Positions 8,155 through 16,670 of a stretch of 64,000 bases of DNA are shown here, in pieces (positions within the stretch are counted from its first letter, which is position 1; every line of letters starts with the position of its first letter). Under the pieces are notes generated by a model, which saw only the letters and a list, made by a program, of their open reading frames with translations, made no database searches and was not told the DNA's origin. The DNA comes from Streptomyces pseudovenezuelae (GTDB lineage Bacteria; Actinomycetota; Actinomycetes; Streptomycetales; Streptomycetaceae), in the NCBI RefSeq assembly GCF_029892565.1, contig NZ_JARXVH010000001.1, positions 930,001 through 994,000 of the forward strand, given 5' to 3'. A program made the translations under genes and the position numbers.

Positions 8155-9882
8155 CTATACGACGACGATCTCGGCCCCGGTTCCGTCCATCCGAACCCGC
8201 ACGTCAGGCCCGTCCGCCCAGCGCACCGCCAACTCCCCGGCCCCGTCCACCCGCACGCTCACGGCCTCGTCCAACGGCCCGGGATCCGCCTCCCCGGTCA
8301 GCCGCGCCAGCGCGACGAACAGCGTCTCCCCCTCCCCGGTCACCCCGGTCAGGGCGTCGGACAGCCCGACGGCGGGCCGGAGTTCGGCCCGTACACCGTC
8401 CCGCTCGGCCGCCCAACCGGTGACCCGGATCGCCGTCCCTGCCTCGGCCCCGGAGACCACATACACCCGCACCTCCACGGCCCCCCGAGCCAGCACCACA
8501 CTGGTCACCCGAGCTCCCGCACCCGCCACATGCCGGGACGCCACCCAGCCGTCGCCCACGCCGAGCGGTTCGATCTCCGTACGGCTCGGATCCTCGCCCA
8601 CGATCACGCTGTTGTCGTACGCCGAAGACGGCTCCGTAACCGTCGAGTACGCGAGCCGCGTGTAGTACGGGTCGTAACGGACGTCCTCGCTGCCGTGGTT
8701 GTGCAGGCGTACCACGCCGTCCGAACTCGTCGTCTGGAGGAGCCAGTTGGCGGGGGCGATCGCCGTGAGGGAGTCGGCGCGCTCGGTCGGGGACGGTTCC
8801 TCCGGGGCCGTCCAGACCGGATGGTCCGCGGGGAGGAGCAGGCCGAGGAAGCCCTTGCTGGCCCAGTACGGGGAGGCCGGGCCCGAATAGCCTTGCAGGA
8901 TGGCCGAGTTGGGGCCGTGCCAGCCCAGGGTCAGCAGACCACGGTCGTCGACCGCGCCCCGCTCCAGGAAGTACTTCAGCGCGCCCGACGCCAGCCGCCG
9001 CGTCTCCCCCGGCGGCAACGGCGTACGGCCGACCAGCGCGCCCAGCCACAGGGGGGCCGTCGTCGCGAAGCGGTAGGTGAGGGAGCGGCCCTGGTGCATG
9101 GGGGCGCCGTCGCCGCCGAACAGGTGGGCGTAGTCGGCGAGATGGCGGGAGAGTCGGTCGCCGTACAGGGCGAGCAGGCGGGGGTCGTCGGCCAGCCACG
9201 CGTGCAGGACCGGGTAGAGGTGCATCGCCCAGCCGTTGTAGTAGTCGAACTTGCGGCCGTCGCCGTCGGTGTACCAGCCGTCGCCGACGTACCAGTCCTC
9301 GATGCGTTCCAGGCCGCGGTCGATCGCCTTGCGGGACTCGTCGGTCTCGTAGCCGATCTCCTGGAGGAAGCCGCCGACGGTGACCGGGAACAACTCCCAG
9401 TTGCAGGGCCAGGGTTCGGCGGTCAGGGCGTCGCCGAGCCAGGCCGCCGCGCGCTGTCGTACGCCGTCGTCGAGCCGGTCCCACAGCAGGGGGCGGGTCA
9501 GGCGCAGGGCGAGGGCGATGGACGCCGCCTCGACCAGGGGCTGACTGCGGTCCTCGATGCGGGGCCAGACACCGGCCACGCCGGCCGCGAGTCCGTCGGC
9601 GTAGCGCTGCAGAGCGGTCTCGTCCCGGCGGAAGGCCGCCAGCAGCAGCGTACGGGCGTAGCCCTCCAGGCCGTCGGAGAGCCGGCCGGATCCGCTGACG
9701 CGGTCGCCGGGCAGGTCGTAGAGCGCGCCGCCCTGGACCGCGTAGGGCTCGACCGCGGCGAGCAGGGCGTCGGCGGCGGCCTCCCAGTGGGCCCGGGTGA
9801 AGCCGGTGCGCGGGCTGAGGTCGCGCTCTTCGGCGGGCAACTGCACCGGCTCCCCCTGCGACATCGGCCCACTCTCCCGCAT
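8155..9882 (-). CDS. DUF2264 domain-containing protein
   Basis: About 575 residues from the ATG at 9882 (GGAGAGGG just upstream); in-frame starts at 9906 and 9864 are alternatives. Residues ~20-370 match the DUF2264 pattern: RTGFTRAHWEAAADALLAAV, RFDYYNGWAMHLYPVL-type segment (here FDYYNGWAMHLYPVL), HQGRSLTYRF and PYWASKGF. The C-terminal ~200 residues form a beta-rich domain. The overall helical-barrel plus beta-sandwich layout resembles polysaccharide lyases and unsaturated-sugar hydrolases, so a role in uronic-acid sugar degradation is plausible given the adjacent pectin genes, but it is not demonstrated. No signal peptide is visible, suggesting a cytosolic enzyme. Confidence 0.8.
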   Translation of the reverse strand: MRESGPMSQGEPVQLPAEERDLSPRTGFTRAHWEAAADALLAAVEPYAVQGGALYDLPGDRVSGSGRLSDGLEGYARTLLLAAFRRDETALQRYADGLAAGVAGVWPRIEDRSQPLVEAASIALALRLTRPLLWDRLDDGVRQRAAAWLGDALTAEPWPCNWELFPVTVGGFLQEIGYETDESRKAIDRGLERIEDWYVGDGWYTDGDGRKFDYYNGWAMHLYPVLHAWLADDPRLLALYGDRLSRHLADYAHLFGGDGAPMHQGRSLTYRFATTAPLWLGALVGRTPLPPGETRRLASGALKYFLERGAVDDRGLLTLGWHGPNSAILQGYSGPASPYWASKGFLGLLLPADHPVWTAPEEPSPTERADSLTAIAPANWLLQTTSSDGVVRLHNHGSEDVRYDPYYTRLAYSTVTEPSSAYDNSVIVGEDPSRTEIEPLGVGDGWVASRHVAGAGARVTSVVLARGAVEVRVYVVSGAEAGTAIRVTGWAAERDGVRAELRPAVGLSDALTGVTGEGETLFVALARLTGEADPGPLDEAVSVRVDGAGELAVRWADGPDVRVRMDGTGAEIVVV

Positions 9883-9975
9883 CGACCCTCTCCGCTGCGT
9901 CGGCACTCTCTGCTGCGTCGGCTCTCACTGTTGAGGCCTGGGGCGCCCCGGTTCCGGTCGGGACGCCCCAGGGTT

Positions 9976-11049
9976 TCATCCCACCCGCACCAGGGCCGCG
10001 GGCACCAGATGCCGTGCGACGAGTTCGTCGCGCACCAGGCCCGCGTACACGGAGGCGCCGTGCACGGAGGTGTGGGTGTTGTCTCTCTTCTCGTTGTACA
10101 AGTAGATCGCTTTGGAGCCCTCCACGCCGAGGGATTCCACCAGAGTCTTCGTCTTCTCCGTCAGATCGATCAGCGGAACGTCCTGTTCGTCCGCTATCGC
10201 GCGGATGACGGCAGGATGGTCCACGCCGAGCCCGTTGACCAGAAGCGCGGTGTCATTGTTCAGGGTGCCGTCCGCATTGAACCAGCGCCGCACGATGGGG
10301 GTCACCAGCACCGGCCGTCCACCCTTCTCCCGTACGCCCGCCACCAGTGTCTCCAAGTTGGCACGGTAGGTCGCCTCGTCGGTCGTCTTGTCGTTGTGGG
10401 CGAGTTGGATCAGGACGAGGTCGCCGGGGCGGATCAACGGCCGGACGGTTCCCCACAGTTGCGGGTTCCCCAGGTACGTAACCGTACTCTCGCCGGAGTC
10501 CGCGTAGTTGGCCACGGACAGGCCCGCGCGCAGGTACCGGGGCAGTTGTTGGCCCCAGCCGTCGTAGGGGTCGCCGGGCTGGTCGCAGACGGTGGAGTCG
10601 CCGACCAGGAGGATCTGCCGGGCCTGCCGGGCCGGGGTGACGCGGATGTCGGCGAGGGCCGGGGCCGTGCCGCCGAGGACGAGGTCTAGGCCGGGCGTGC
10701 CGTCGGGGCCGGTCGGTTCGCCTTCCGGGGTGCGGACGTTCACGGTGAAGCTCCGGGCCGCGCGCCCGCCCGCCGCGACCGCCGTCTCGGGGAGCAGGGA
10801 GCGCCGGGTCTCGCCGCTGACGCTCGTGCTCGACCCGGCCGCGCCGCCGAGCAGCACCCGCACGTCGTACGTGCCGGGCGGGACGTCGAAGTGGCAGGCG
10901 GTGGCGGTGCAGTTCTCGATGCCCAGGGGGCGGGGGCCGCCGCCCCGGTGAGCCTGGGCCGGGGCCCCCGCCTGGGCTTGGGCCGGTGCGCCGGTCAGGG
11001 TGGTGCCGAGGATCAGCGCCGCCAGAACGGCGAGATTGAAACGTCTCAT
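9976..11049 (-). CDS. Secreted rhamnogalacturonan acetylesterase-like SGNH/GDSL hydrolase (CE12)
   Basis: A 357-residue protein with a clear Sec signal peptide (MRRFNLAVLAALILG, cleavage near AQA, ~residue 26). An N-terminal ~100-residue beta-sandwich precedes the SGNH domain. Block I is ILLVGDSTVCDQ (Ser nucleophile), block III is LVLIQLAHND, and the C-terminal DNTHTSVHGA supplies Asp/His. These match rhamnogalacturonan acetylesterases, which remove acetyl groups from the galacturonate residues of rhamnogalacturonan I. It is divergent from the rhamnogalacturonan lyase gene, and the 190 bp between them contain two GAAAG/CTTTC palindromes, so the two are likely co-regulated. Confidence 0.87.
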   Translation of the reverse strand: MRRFNLAVLAALILGTTLTGAPAQAQAGAPAQAHRGGGPRPLGIENCTATACHFDVPPGTYDVRVLLGGAAGSSTSVSGETRRSLLPETAVAAGGRAARSFTVNVRTPEGEPTGPDGTPGLDLVLGGTAPALADIRVTPARQARQILLVGDSTVCDQPGDPYDGWGQQLPRYLRAGLSVANYADSGESTVTYLGNPQLWGTVRPLIRPGDLVLIQLAHNDKTTDEATYRANLETLVAGVREKGGRPVLVTPIVRRWFNADGTLNNDTALLVNGLGVDHPAVIRAIADEQDVPLIDLTEKTKTLVESLGVEGSKAIYLYNEKRDNTHTSVHGASVYAGLVRDELVARHLVPAALVRVG

Positions 11050-11106
11050 TCACGGCTCCTCGAACAGGTCGACATGCCTGGCGGCTGGGACCGTACCGCT
11101 ATCGAC

Positions 11107-11172
11107 AAGCGCTTTCTAGCCCCTCGACCAATTTCACCGAACTGCCTACCTCCAGGCTGAGAAAGCCCTTTC
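11107..11172. promoter_or_regulatory. Divergent promoter region with two LacI-type palindromes
   Basis: Between the acetylesterase and the rhamnogalacturonan lyase lie an AAGCGCTT palindrome (11107-11114, within CAAGCGCTTTC) and GAAAGCCCTTTC (11161-11172). Both resemble the operator half-sites of LacI-family sugar repressors and recur near other carbohydrate genes in this window (16643-16654, 35697-35710). Function is inferred from position and repetition. Confidence 0.5.
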
Positions 11173-11240
11173 GCGTAATCGATTCAAGTGTCACTCTGCC
11201 TGACACCCGCACCCCCACCGCTTCCGAAGGAGGCACCCCC

Positions 11241-12920
11241 ATGTCCGACCTCGTGAACAGAGCCGTCGGCCGCCGCACCTTCGTGCTCGGCAGCGCGGCC
11301 GCCGCCGGCACCGCCGCGCTCGCCGGTCCGCTCGCCGGGTCCGCGTCGGCCGCGAGCTTCGGCTGGAGCGACGACGGTTCGAACTACGTCGTCGACACCG
11401 GCGCGAGCCTCGTGTTCAAGGTCAGCAAGACCAACGGCGACCTGACCTCGCTGGTCTACAAGGGCACCGAGTACCAGGGCTACGGCGGCATGAACTCGCA
11501 CATCGAGTCCGGCCTCGGCGCCTCCACGGTGACGCTCGCGCAGTCCGGTACGACGATCCTGATCTCCGTCACGCACGGGACGCTGAAGCACTACTACGCG
11601 GCCCGCAGCGGCGAGAACAACGTCTATCTGTGGACCAACAAGGCCGACACCTCGGTCAGCGCGACCCGCTACATCGTGCGCGTCAAGGCCGGCCTGTTCC
11701 TCAACGACGAGCCGGATTCGTACACTTACGCGCCGACCACCATCGAGGCCTCGGACGTCTTCGAGAAGTCCGACGGCCAGACCCGCTCCAAGCACTACTC
11801 GAAACTGCGCGTCGCCGACTACGACTACATCGGCTGGAGCACCGGCAGCGTGGGGCTCTACGTCGTCCGCTCCAACCACGAGAAGGCCTCCGGCGGCCCG
11901 TTCTACCGCTCCCTGCTGCGCCACCAGAGCTCCGGCGGCGGCGGATTGTACGAGATCCTGTACTACGGCGAGAACCAGACGGAGGCCCAACGCTTCGGCC
12001 TCCAGGGCCCGTACGTCATCGCCTTCACGGACGGCGGAGCACCCTCCTCCGCGCTGTACCACGCCAACCTCACCACCTCCTGGGCCGATTCGCTCGGCAT
12101 CTCCGGCTATGTCGCCGCGAGCGGCCGGGGCCGGGTCGCGGGCGTCGGGATCAGCGGCCGGAACACGGCGTACGCGTACACGGTCGGGCTCGCCAACTCC
12201 ACCGCGCAGTACTGGGCTTCGGCCCGCTCCTCGGACGGCTACTTCGCCATCGGCGGAGTCCTGCCGGGGACGTACACGTTGACCGTCTTCAAGGGTGAAC
12301 TCGCCGTCTACACGGGGTCGGTGACGGTCACGGCCGGGGGCACGACCACCCTGAACACCATCGCGATCCCGTCCTCCAACGACCCGTCCAACGCGAGCGC
12401 GATCTGGCGGATCAACGACTGGGACGGCACACCGGGCGGCTTCAAGAACGCGGCCCTGATGACGTACGCGCATCCGTCCGACGTCCGGGCCGCGTCCTGG
12501 ACCGGCAATGTCGTCGTCGGCAGCGGCACCGAGACCTCTGCGTTCCCCTGCTACCTCTGGAAGGACGTCAACAGCGGCATCGTCGTGTACTTCAAGCTGA
12601 CGGCCGCCCAGGCCGCCGCCGCGCACACCCTGCGGATCGGCGTGACGACGGCCTACGCCAACGGCCGGCCGCAGGTCGTCGTCAACGACACCTGGACCTC
12701 CGCCGTCCCCTCGCCGCCCAGCCAGCCGAGCACCCGGTCGCTGACCGTGGGCTCCTACCGGGGCAACAACCACACGTTCACCTACAGCGTGCCGGCGTCC
12801 GCCTGGCTGACGGACACCGGCGCGTACAACACGCTCAAGATCTACGTGGCGAGCGGCTCGGGGTCGACGTCGTTCCTGAGCGCGGGCACGTCGATCGACG
12901 CGATCGATCTGCTCACGTAA
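11241..12920 (+). CDS. Secreted rhamnogalacturonan lyase (PL4)
   Basis: A 559-residue protein with a twin-arginine signal (GRRTFVLGSAAAAG) and cleavage after the ASAAS region. Layout follows PL4 lyases: an N-terminal beta-sandwich catalytic domain (~residues 40-270), a short FnIII-like domain (~280-375, ending TLNTIAIPSSN) and a C-terminal carbohydrate-binding-type beta-sandwich (~385-559, starting IWRINDWDGTPGGFKNA and ending GTSIDAIDLLT). Conserved segments include RVKAGLFLNDEPD and RSNHEKASGGPFYR, which should carry the catalytic Lys/His pair known from fungal PL4 enzymes. The enzyme cleaves the rhamnose-galacturonate backbone by beta-elimination outside the cell. The pectinesterase gene follows 39 bp downstream on the same strand, suggesting an operon. 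Confidence 0.88.
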   Translation: MSDLVNRAVGRRTFVLGSAAAAGTAALAGPLAGSASAASFGWSDDGSNYVVDTGASLVFKVSKTNGDLTSLVYKGTEYQGYGGMNSHIESGLGASTVTLAQSGTTILISVTHGTLKHYYAARSGENNVYLWTNKADTSVSATRYIVRVKAGLFLNDEPDSYTYAPTTIEASDVFEKSDGQTRSKHYSKLRVADYDYIGWSTGSVGLYVVRSNHEKASGGPFYRSLLRHQSSGGGGLYEILYYGENQTEAQRFGLQGPYVIAFTDGGAPSSALYHANLTTSWADSLGISGYVAASGRGRVAGVGISGRNTAYAYTVGLANSTAQYWASARSSDGYFAIGGVLPGTYTLTVFKGELAVYTGSVTVTAGGTTTLNTIAIPSSNDPSNASAIWRINDWDGTPGGFKNAALMTYAHPSDVRAASWTGNVVVGSGTETSAFPCYLWKDVNSGIVVYFKLTAAQAAAAHTLRIGVTTAYANGRPQVVVNDTWTSAVPSPPSQPSTRSLTVGSYRGNNHTFTYSVPASAWLTDTGAYNTLKIYVASGSGSTSFLSAGTSIDAIDLLT

Positions 12921-12959
12921 AGGCGGCAACGTCCGGGCGGGGAGCGGCGACTTGAAGGC

Positions 12960-14033
12960 ATGACCGATCCGAACACGCACCGCCGCTCCCCCGCGCGGCG
13001 TCGAGCCGCCGCCGTGGCGACCGGTACCGCGGCCGCCCTCGGGCTGGTCGCGGTGTCGCTGGCGACCCAGGCGCGGGCCGCCACCGTCATCACCGTCGCC
13101 AAGGACGGTTCGGGCCGCTACACGACCGTGCAGGCCGCCGTGAACGCGGCCGCCGCCGGCGACACGATCTCCGTCGCGAAGGGCACGTACACCGAGATCG
13201 TCAACGTGCCTGTGAGCAGGACAGGGTTGACCATCAAGGGCGCCACCGGCAACGCCGAGGACGTCGTCATCACCTATGACCGGGCCGCCGGTTACACCGA
13301 CTCCGGCGGCAACAAGTACGGGACGCTGGGCAGTTCGGTCGCGACCCTCTCGGCGAGCGGCCTCACCGTCACCGGGATCACCGTCCAGAACACCTTCGAC
13401 AAGACGGCCCATCCCGACGTCACGGACACGCAGGCCGTCGCGATCACCGCGCAGGGCGACCGGCAGACGTTCACCAACGACCGGTTCATCAGCCGCCAGG
13501 ACACCGTCCTCAACTGGTCGCCGTCGTCGACCGGCCAGTACCGGCAGTACTTCTACTCGTCGTTCGTCTCGGGCGACGTGGACTTCGTCTTCGGCAACGC
13601 CACCGCCGTCTACGACCGGGTCACCATCCAGCTGCGCAACTCGGGCGCCGCGGCGGGCGGTCTCAACGGCTTCCTGTCGGCGCCCAACACCAGCTCCGCC
13701 AAGACGTACGGCATCCTCGTCACCGGCAGCTCGGTGACCAGCTCGGCGGCGGCCAACACGTACTACCTGGGCCGCCCTTGTCATCCGTCGGCGGACGCGG
13801 TGGGCCAGCTGGTGATCCGGGAGACCTCGTTGCCCGCCGCCGTGAAGGTCGCGGGACCCTGGACGGACATGAGCGGCTACTCCTGGAAGAACGCCCGCTT
13901 CTTCGAGTACAGGAACACGGGCGCGGGCGCCACGGTGAACTCCAACCGCCCGCAGCTCACCGACTCCCAGGCCGCGAGCTACACGGCCCAGAAGTACCTG
14001 GCGGGCACGGACGGCTGGAATCCGGTCCGGTAA
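12960..14033 (+). CDS. Secreted pectinesterase (CE8)
   Basis: A 357-residue protein with a twin-arginine-like basic n-region (RRSPARRRAAA), hydrophobic core and cleavage near ARA (~residue 40). The right-handed beta-helix of CE8 shows its key motifs: AVAITAQGDR (oxyanion Gln region), SRQDTVL (first catalytic Asp), SGDVDFVFGNA (second catalytic Asp) and YYLGRPCHP (substrate Arg). It de-esterifies methylated homogalacturonan. It follows the PL4 lyase on the same strand. The gene ends 8 bp from the stop of the convergent GH43/CBM13 gene, with no obvious terminator between them. Confidence 0.9.
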   Translation: MTDPNTHRRSPARRRAAAVATGTAAALGLVAVSLATQARAATVITVAKDGSGRYTTVQAAVNAAAAGDTISVAKGTYTEIVNVPVSRTGLTIKGATGNAEDVVITYDRAAGYTDSGGNKYGTLGSSVATLSASGLTVTGITVQNTFDKTAHPDVTDTQAVAITAQGDRQTFTNDRFISRQDTVLNWSPSSTGQYRQYFYSSFVSGDVDFVFGNATAVYDRVTIQLRNSGAAAGGLNGFLSAPNTSSAKTYGILVTGSSVTSSAAANTYYLGRPCHPSADAVGQLVIRETSLPAAVKVAGPWTDMSGYSWKNARFFEYRNTGAGATVNSNRPQLTDSQAASYTAQKYLAGTDGWNPVR

Positions 14034-14041
14034 CCCGGCTG

Positions 14042-15451
14042 TCAACTACCGCGCGTCCACTGCTGGTTGGTCCCTCCGCTGCACGTGTACGTGATGATCG
14101 CGGCGGAGTTGGCGGTGGACGCACCGTTCACGTCCAGGCACTCACCGCTGGCGCGGGCCTTGACCAGGACGTAGCCGCCCGACGTGGTCAGGCTCCACTG
14201 CTGGGCGGTGGCGCCGGTGCAGTTCTCCTGGGTGACGTTCGTGGCGTTCTCCTGGAGGCACAACGAGCTGCCCCGGCCCATGAGTTGGTAGTAGCCAGTA
14301 CCCAGGTCCTTGAACCACCACTTCTGGTTGGCGCCGCTGTTGCAGGTGTACTGGCTGATCGCGACGCCCTGCCACAGGGACTGGTCCGCCACGTCCGCGC
14401 ACTTGGAACTGTGTCGCGCGACCAGGGTGTTGTAGGTGGCGCTGGTCCCGCCGATCGTCCCGGCGGTGGTGTCGACGGTGACCTCCGGGTACCAGGACAT
14501 GGACATCGTGGTGGAGGTCGGGAAGGACAACGGCAGCCACACGTAGCGGGAGTCGTTGACGGTGCCGCCGAAGGAGTTGCCCCAGCGGTCGCCCATGTAG
14601 AGGTACGAGGTGCCCGAACTGCCGGTCACGGGCAGGACGTAGGCGGTCTGCGAGTTGTACGCCGTGGAGTCGCCGACGTTGGTCCAGGACGTCCAGGGGC
14701 CGGCGAGACTGGTGGCGGTGGCGTACTGCTGCTGGTTGGCGCTCCAGCCGGTCGCGCCCGAGGTCAGCATGAAATAGACGCTGCCCCGCTTGAACAGTGC
14801 GGGGGCCTCGCGGTGGCCGCCCGCCCAGGGGTTGGCGACCCGGCTGTCGATGCCGGTGTAGGCGGAGTTGAGCTTGTAGATGTGCAGGTCGTAGTTCTCG
14901 TTGGCGGCGGAGACCATGTACGCCGTGCCGTCGGTGTCGACGTAGGTGGTGATGTCCCGGGACATGTACTGGCCGAGCGGCTGGAAGCTGCCCTGGTAGG
15001 TGTAACTGCCGTCCACGGTCGAGGAGACGGCGACGGCCGCGCGGGCCTCGCTGTAGTCGACGCCGTTCTCCTTGTGCATCCACATCACGAACTTGCCGGT
15101 GGACGCGTTGTAGATGACCTTGGGCCGCTCGATGTAGGCGGTGCCCAGTTCGGAGGCGCTGGACTGGGTGAGGACGTGGCCCCGGAACTCCCAGGTCTTC
15201 AGGTCGGTGGAGCGGTACGCGTCCACGTACTTGAAGGTGTTGTCGGCGTTGCGGTCCTCGCCGAACCAGTAGTAGGAGGAGCCGACCTTGATGACCCCGC
15301 CGCCGTGGGCGTGCACGACGTTGCCCGAAGTGTCGGTGAACCGGGTGCCGTTGGTGACGGTCTGGGCGGCGGCCTGGGCCGGGCCCGCCGTCACCAGGGC
15401 GGCGGCGAGGGCGCAGACCAGGGCGAGCAGGATGGCGTACGCACGTCTCAT
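14042..15451 (-). CDS. Secreted GH43 (subfamily 24-like) exo-beta-1,3-galactanase with C-terminal CBM13
   Basis: About 469 residues from the ATG at 15451, which lies one base after the TGA of the upstream GH43 gene and ten bases after GGAG, so translation is coupled; a GTG at 15460 is the alternative. A Sec signal ends near AQA (~residue 30). The GH43 five-bladed propeller opens with HAHGGGVIKVGSSYYWFGED, a form typical of exo-1,3-galactanases (GH43_24), continues with the ERPKVIYN segment and includes HREAPALF. Residues ~345-469 are a ricin-type beta-trefoil (CBM13) with repeated QxW signatures: NQKWWF, AQQWSL, NQQWTR. A GH43 galactanase with CBM13 is known from S. avermitilis. The predicted substrate is the 1,3-galactan core of arabinogalactan. 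Confidence 0.85.
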   Translation of the reverse strand: MRRAYAILLALVCALAAALVTAGPAQAAAQTVTNGTRFTDTSGNVVHAHGGGVIKVGSSYYWFGEDRNADNTFKYVDAYRSTDLKTWEFRGHVLTQSSASELGTAYIERPKVIYNASTGKFVMWMHKENGVDYSEARAAVAVSSTVDGSYTYQGSFQPLGQYMSRDITTYVDTDGTAYMVSAANENYDLHIYKLNSAYTGIDSRVANPWAGGHREAPALFKRGSVYFMLTSGATGWSANQQQYATATSLAGPWTSWTNVGDSTAYNSQTAYVLPVTGSSGTSYLYMGDRWGNSFGGTVNDSRYVWLPLSFPTSTTMSMSWYPEVTVDTTAGTIGGTSATYNTLVARHSSKCADVADQSLWQGVAISQYTCNSGANQKWWFKDLGTGYYQLMGRGSSLCLQENATNVTQENCTGATAQQWSLTTSGGYVLVKARASGECLDVNGASTANSAAIITYTCSGGTNQQWTRGS

Positions 15452-15452
15452 C

Positions 15453-16523
15453 TCACACACTCTCCTTCACCGTGTCGGCCACGGGGACGCCGAAGTCGGG
15501 GGTGCCGTCCGGGTACCAGCCGAGGCGCTGGATCCGGGTATGGCGGTTGGGGTCGTTCAGGGGGTCGCCGGTGATCTCCTTGTACTGGCGGGCGTGGTAG
15601 ACGAGGACGTCGCTGCGGCCGTCCTCGGCGACCGTGAAGCAGTTGTGGCCGGGGCCGTACTGCCGGGTGGTGTCGTTGCTGGTGAACACGGGGGTCGGCG
15701 ACTTGGACCAGTTCGCGGGGTCCATCAGGTCGGCGTTCGCGTCGACGCTCAACAGGCCCATGCAGTAGTGCCAGTCGGTGGCGCTGGCCGAGTACGACAT
15801 GAAGAGCCGACCCTGGCGGGCGATGACGGCCGGGCCCTCGTTGACCTTGTAGCCGATGCACTCCCAGTCGTACTCGGGTGTGGACAGGCGTATTTGAGGG
15901 CCCGTCAGGGTCCACGGATTCGCCATCTTCGACAGCCACAGGGCGGTGTTGTTGTCCATGTCGGGTTCGTGCTGGGCCCAGGCGAGATAGCGGGTGCCTC
16001 GGTGGGTGAAGGTGGTGGCGTCCAGGGAGAAGGTCTCCCAGGCCGTCCTCAGCCGGCCCTTCTCCTCCCAAGTGCCCTGGAACGGATCGGCGTTGGCGTT
16101 CTCCAGGACCCAGATGCGGATGTCCCAGATGCTCTCGGCGGGCGCGGAGGCGAAGTAGACGTACCACTTGCCGCCGATGCGGTGGATCTCCGGCGCCCAG
16201 ATGTGGGCGCCCATCACGCCGGTGGCGTGCTTGGTCCAGATCACCGACTCGGCGGCGGTGGCAAGGCCGTTGAGGGTGCGGGAGCGGCGCAGGACGATGC
16301 GGTCGTACTCCGGGACGGTGGCGGTGAAGTAGTAGTGGCCGTCGGCGTGCCGGTGGATGTGGGGGTCGGCACGCCGACGGACGAGCGGGTTCACGAACGG
16401 GGCTGCTTTCGGGGACGCGGTCGCCGAGGTCGGGGTGATGGCGAGGGCGCCCGCGGCCAGGGCGGCCCCCTTCAGCATCAGCCTTCGGCTGGGGGCATGG
16501 GGCAGGTCGTCATTGCGGCTCAT
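15453..16523 (-). CDS. Secreted GH43 (subfamily 26-like) exo-alpha-1,5-L-arabinofuranosidase
   Basis: A 356-residue protein with a twin-arginine signal (SRRLMLKGAALAAG) and mature start near ATAS. The propeller begins RRADPHIHRHADGHYYFTAT, where the Asp is the GH43 base, and continues with HIWAPEIHRIGGKWYVYF and ECIGYKVNEGPAVI, where the Glu should be the acid, consistent with GH43_26 exo-arabinofuranosidases. It would release arabinose from 1,5-arabinan side chains of pectin. It is the first gene of a two-gene unit with the exo-galactanase and is divergent from the beta-helix surface protein. An AGCGCTTTC operator-like palindrome lies between the two promoters. Confidence 0.86.
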   Translation of the reverse strand: MSRNDDLPHAPSRRLMLKGAALAAGALAITPTSATASPKAAPFVNPLVRRRADPHIHRHADGHYYFTATVPEYDRIVLRRSRTLNGLATAAESVIWTKHATGVMGAHIWAPEIHRIGGKWYVYFASAPAESIWDIRIWVLENANADPFQGTWEEKGRLRTAWETFSLDATTFTHRGTRYLAWAQHEPDMDNNTALWLSKMANPWTLTGPQIRLSTPEYDWECIGYKVNEGPAVIARQGRLFMSYSASATDWHYCMGLLSVDANADLMDPANWSKSPTPVFTSNDTTRQYGPGHNCFTVAEDGRSDVLVYHARQYKEITGDPLNDPNRHTRIQRLGWYPDGTPDFGVPVADTVKESV

Positions 16524-16640
16524 ACGGCTGCCTCTCGGAAACGTTCGAGATGGCGAACACCATCTGTCATTACGAACGGCTTCGAACGCCGAAAAGGTAA
16601 GGGCGTGTCACCACGAGGTCAACGGGTCCGACGAGACAAA

Positions 16641-16654
16641 GAGAGAGCGCTTTC
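16641..16654. promoter_or_regulatory. LacI-type operator-like palindrome (GAGCGCTTTC)
   Basis: The sequence GAGAGCGCTTTC centred at ~16648 lies between divergent GH43 and beta-helix genes. It shares the AGCGCT core with sites at 11107 and 35697. It is likely bound by a LacI-family regulator; which one is not known. Confidence 0.45.
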
Positions 16655-16670
16655 CATCTGACGCCGGCTG

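Noticed and set aside
5992..10689. A 1,565-codon open frame on the plus strand
   Set aside because: It lies antisense to the LRV-repeat, DUF2264 and acetylesterase genes, has low-complexity Arg/Gly/Val composition, and is a by-product of high GC3 in the real minus-strand genes.
11184..14045. A 953-codon open frame on the minus strand
   Set aside because: Antisense shadow of the rhamnogalacturonan lyase and pectinesterase genes, with Arg/Gly/Val-rich composition and no homology pattern.
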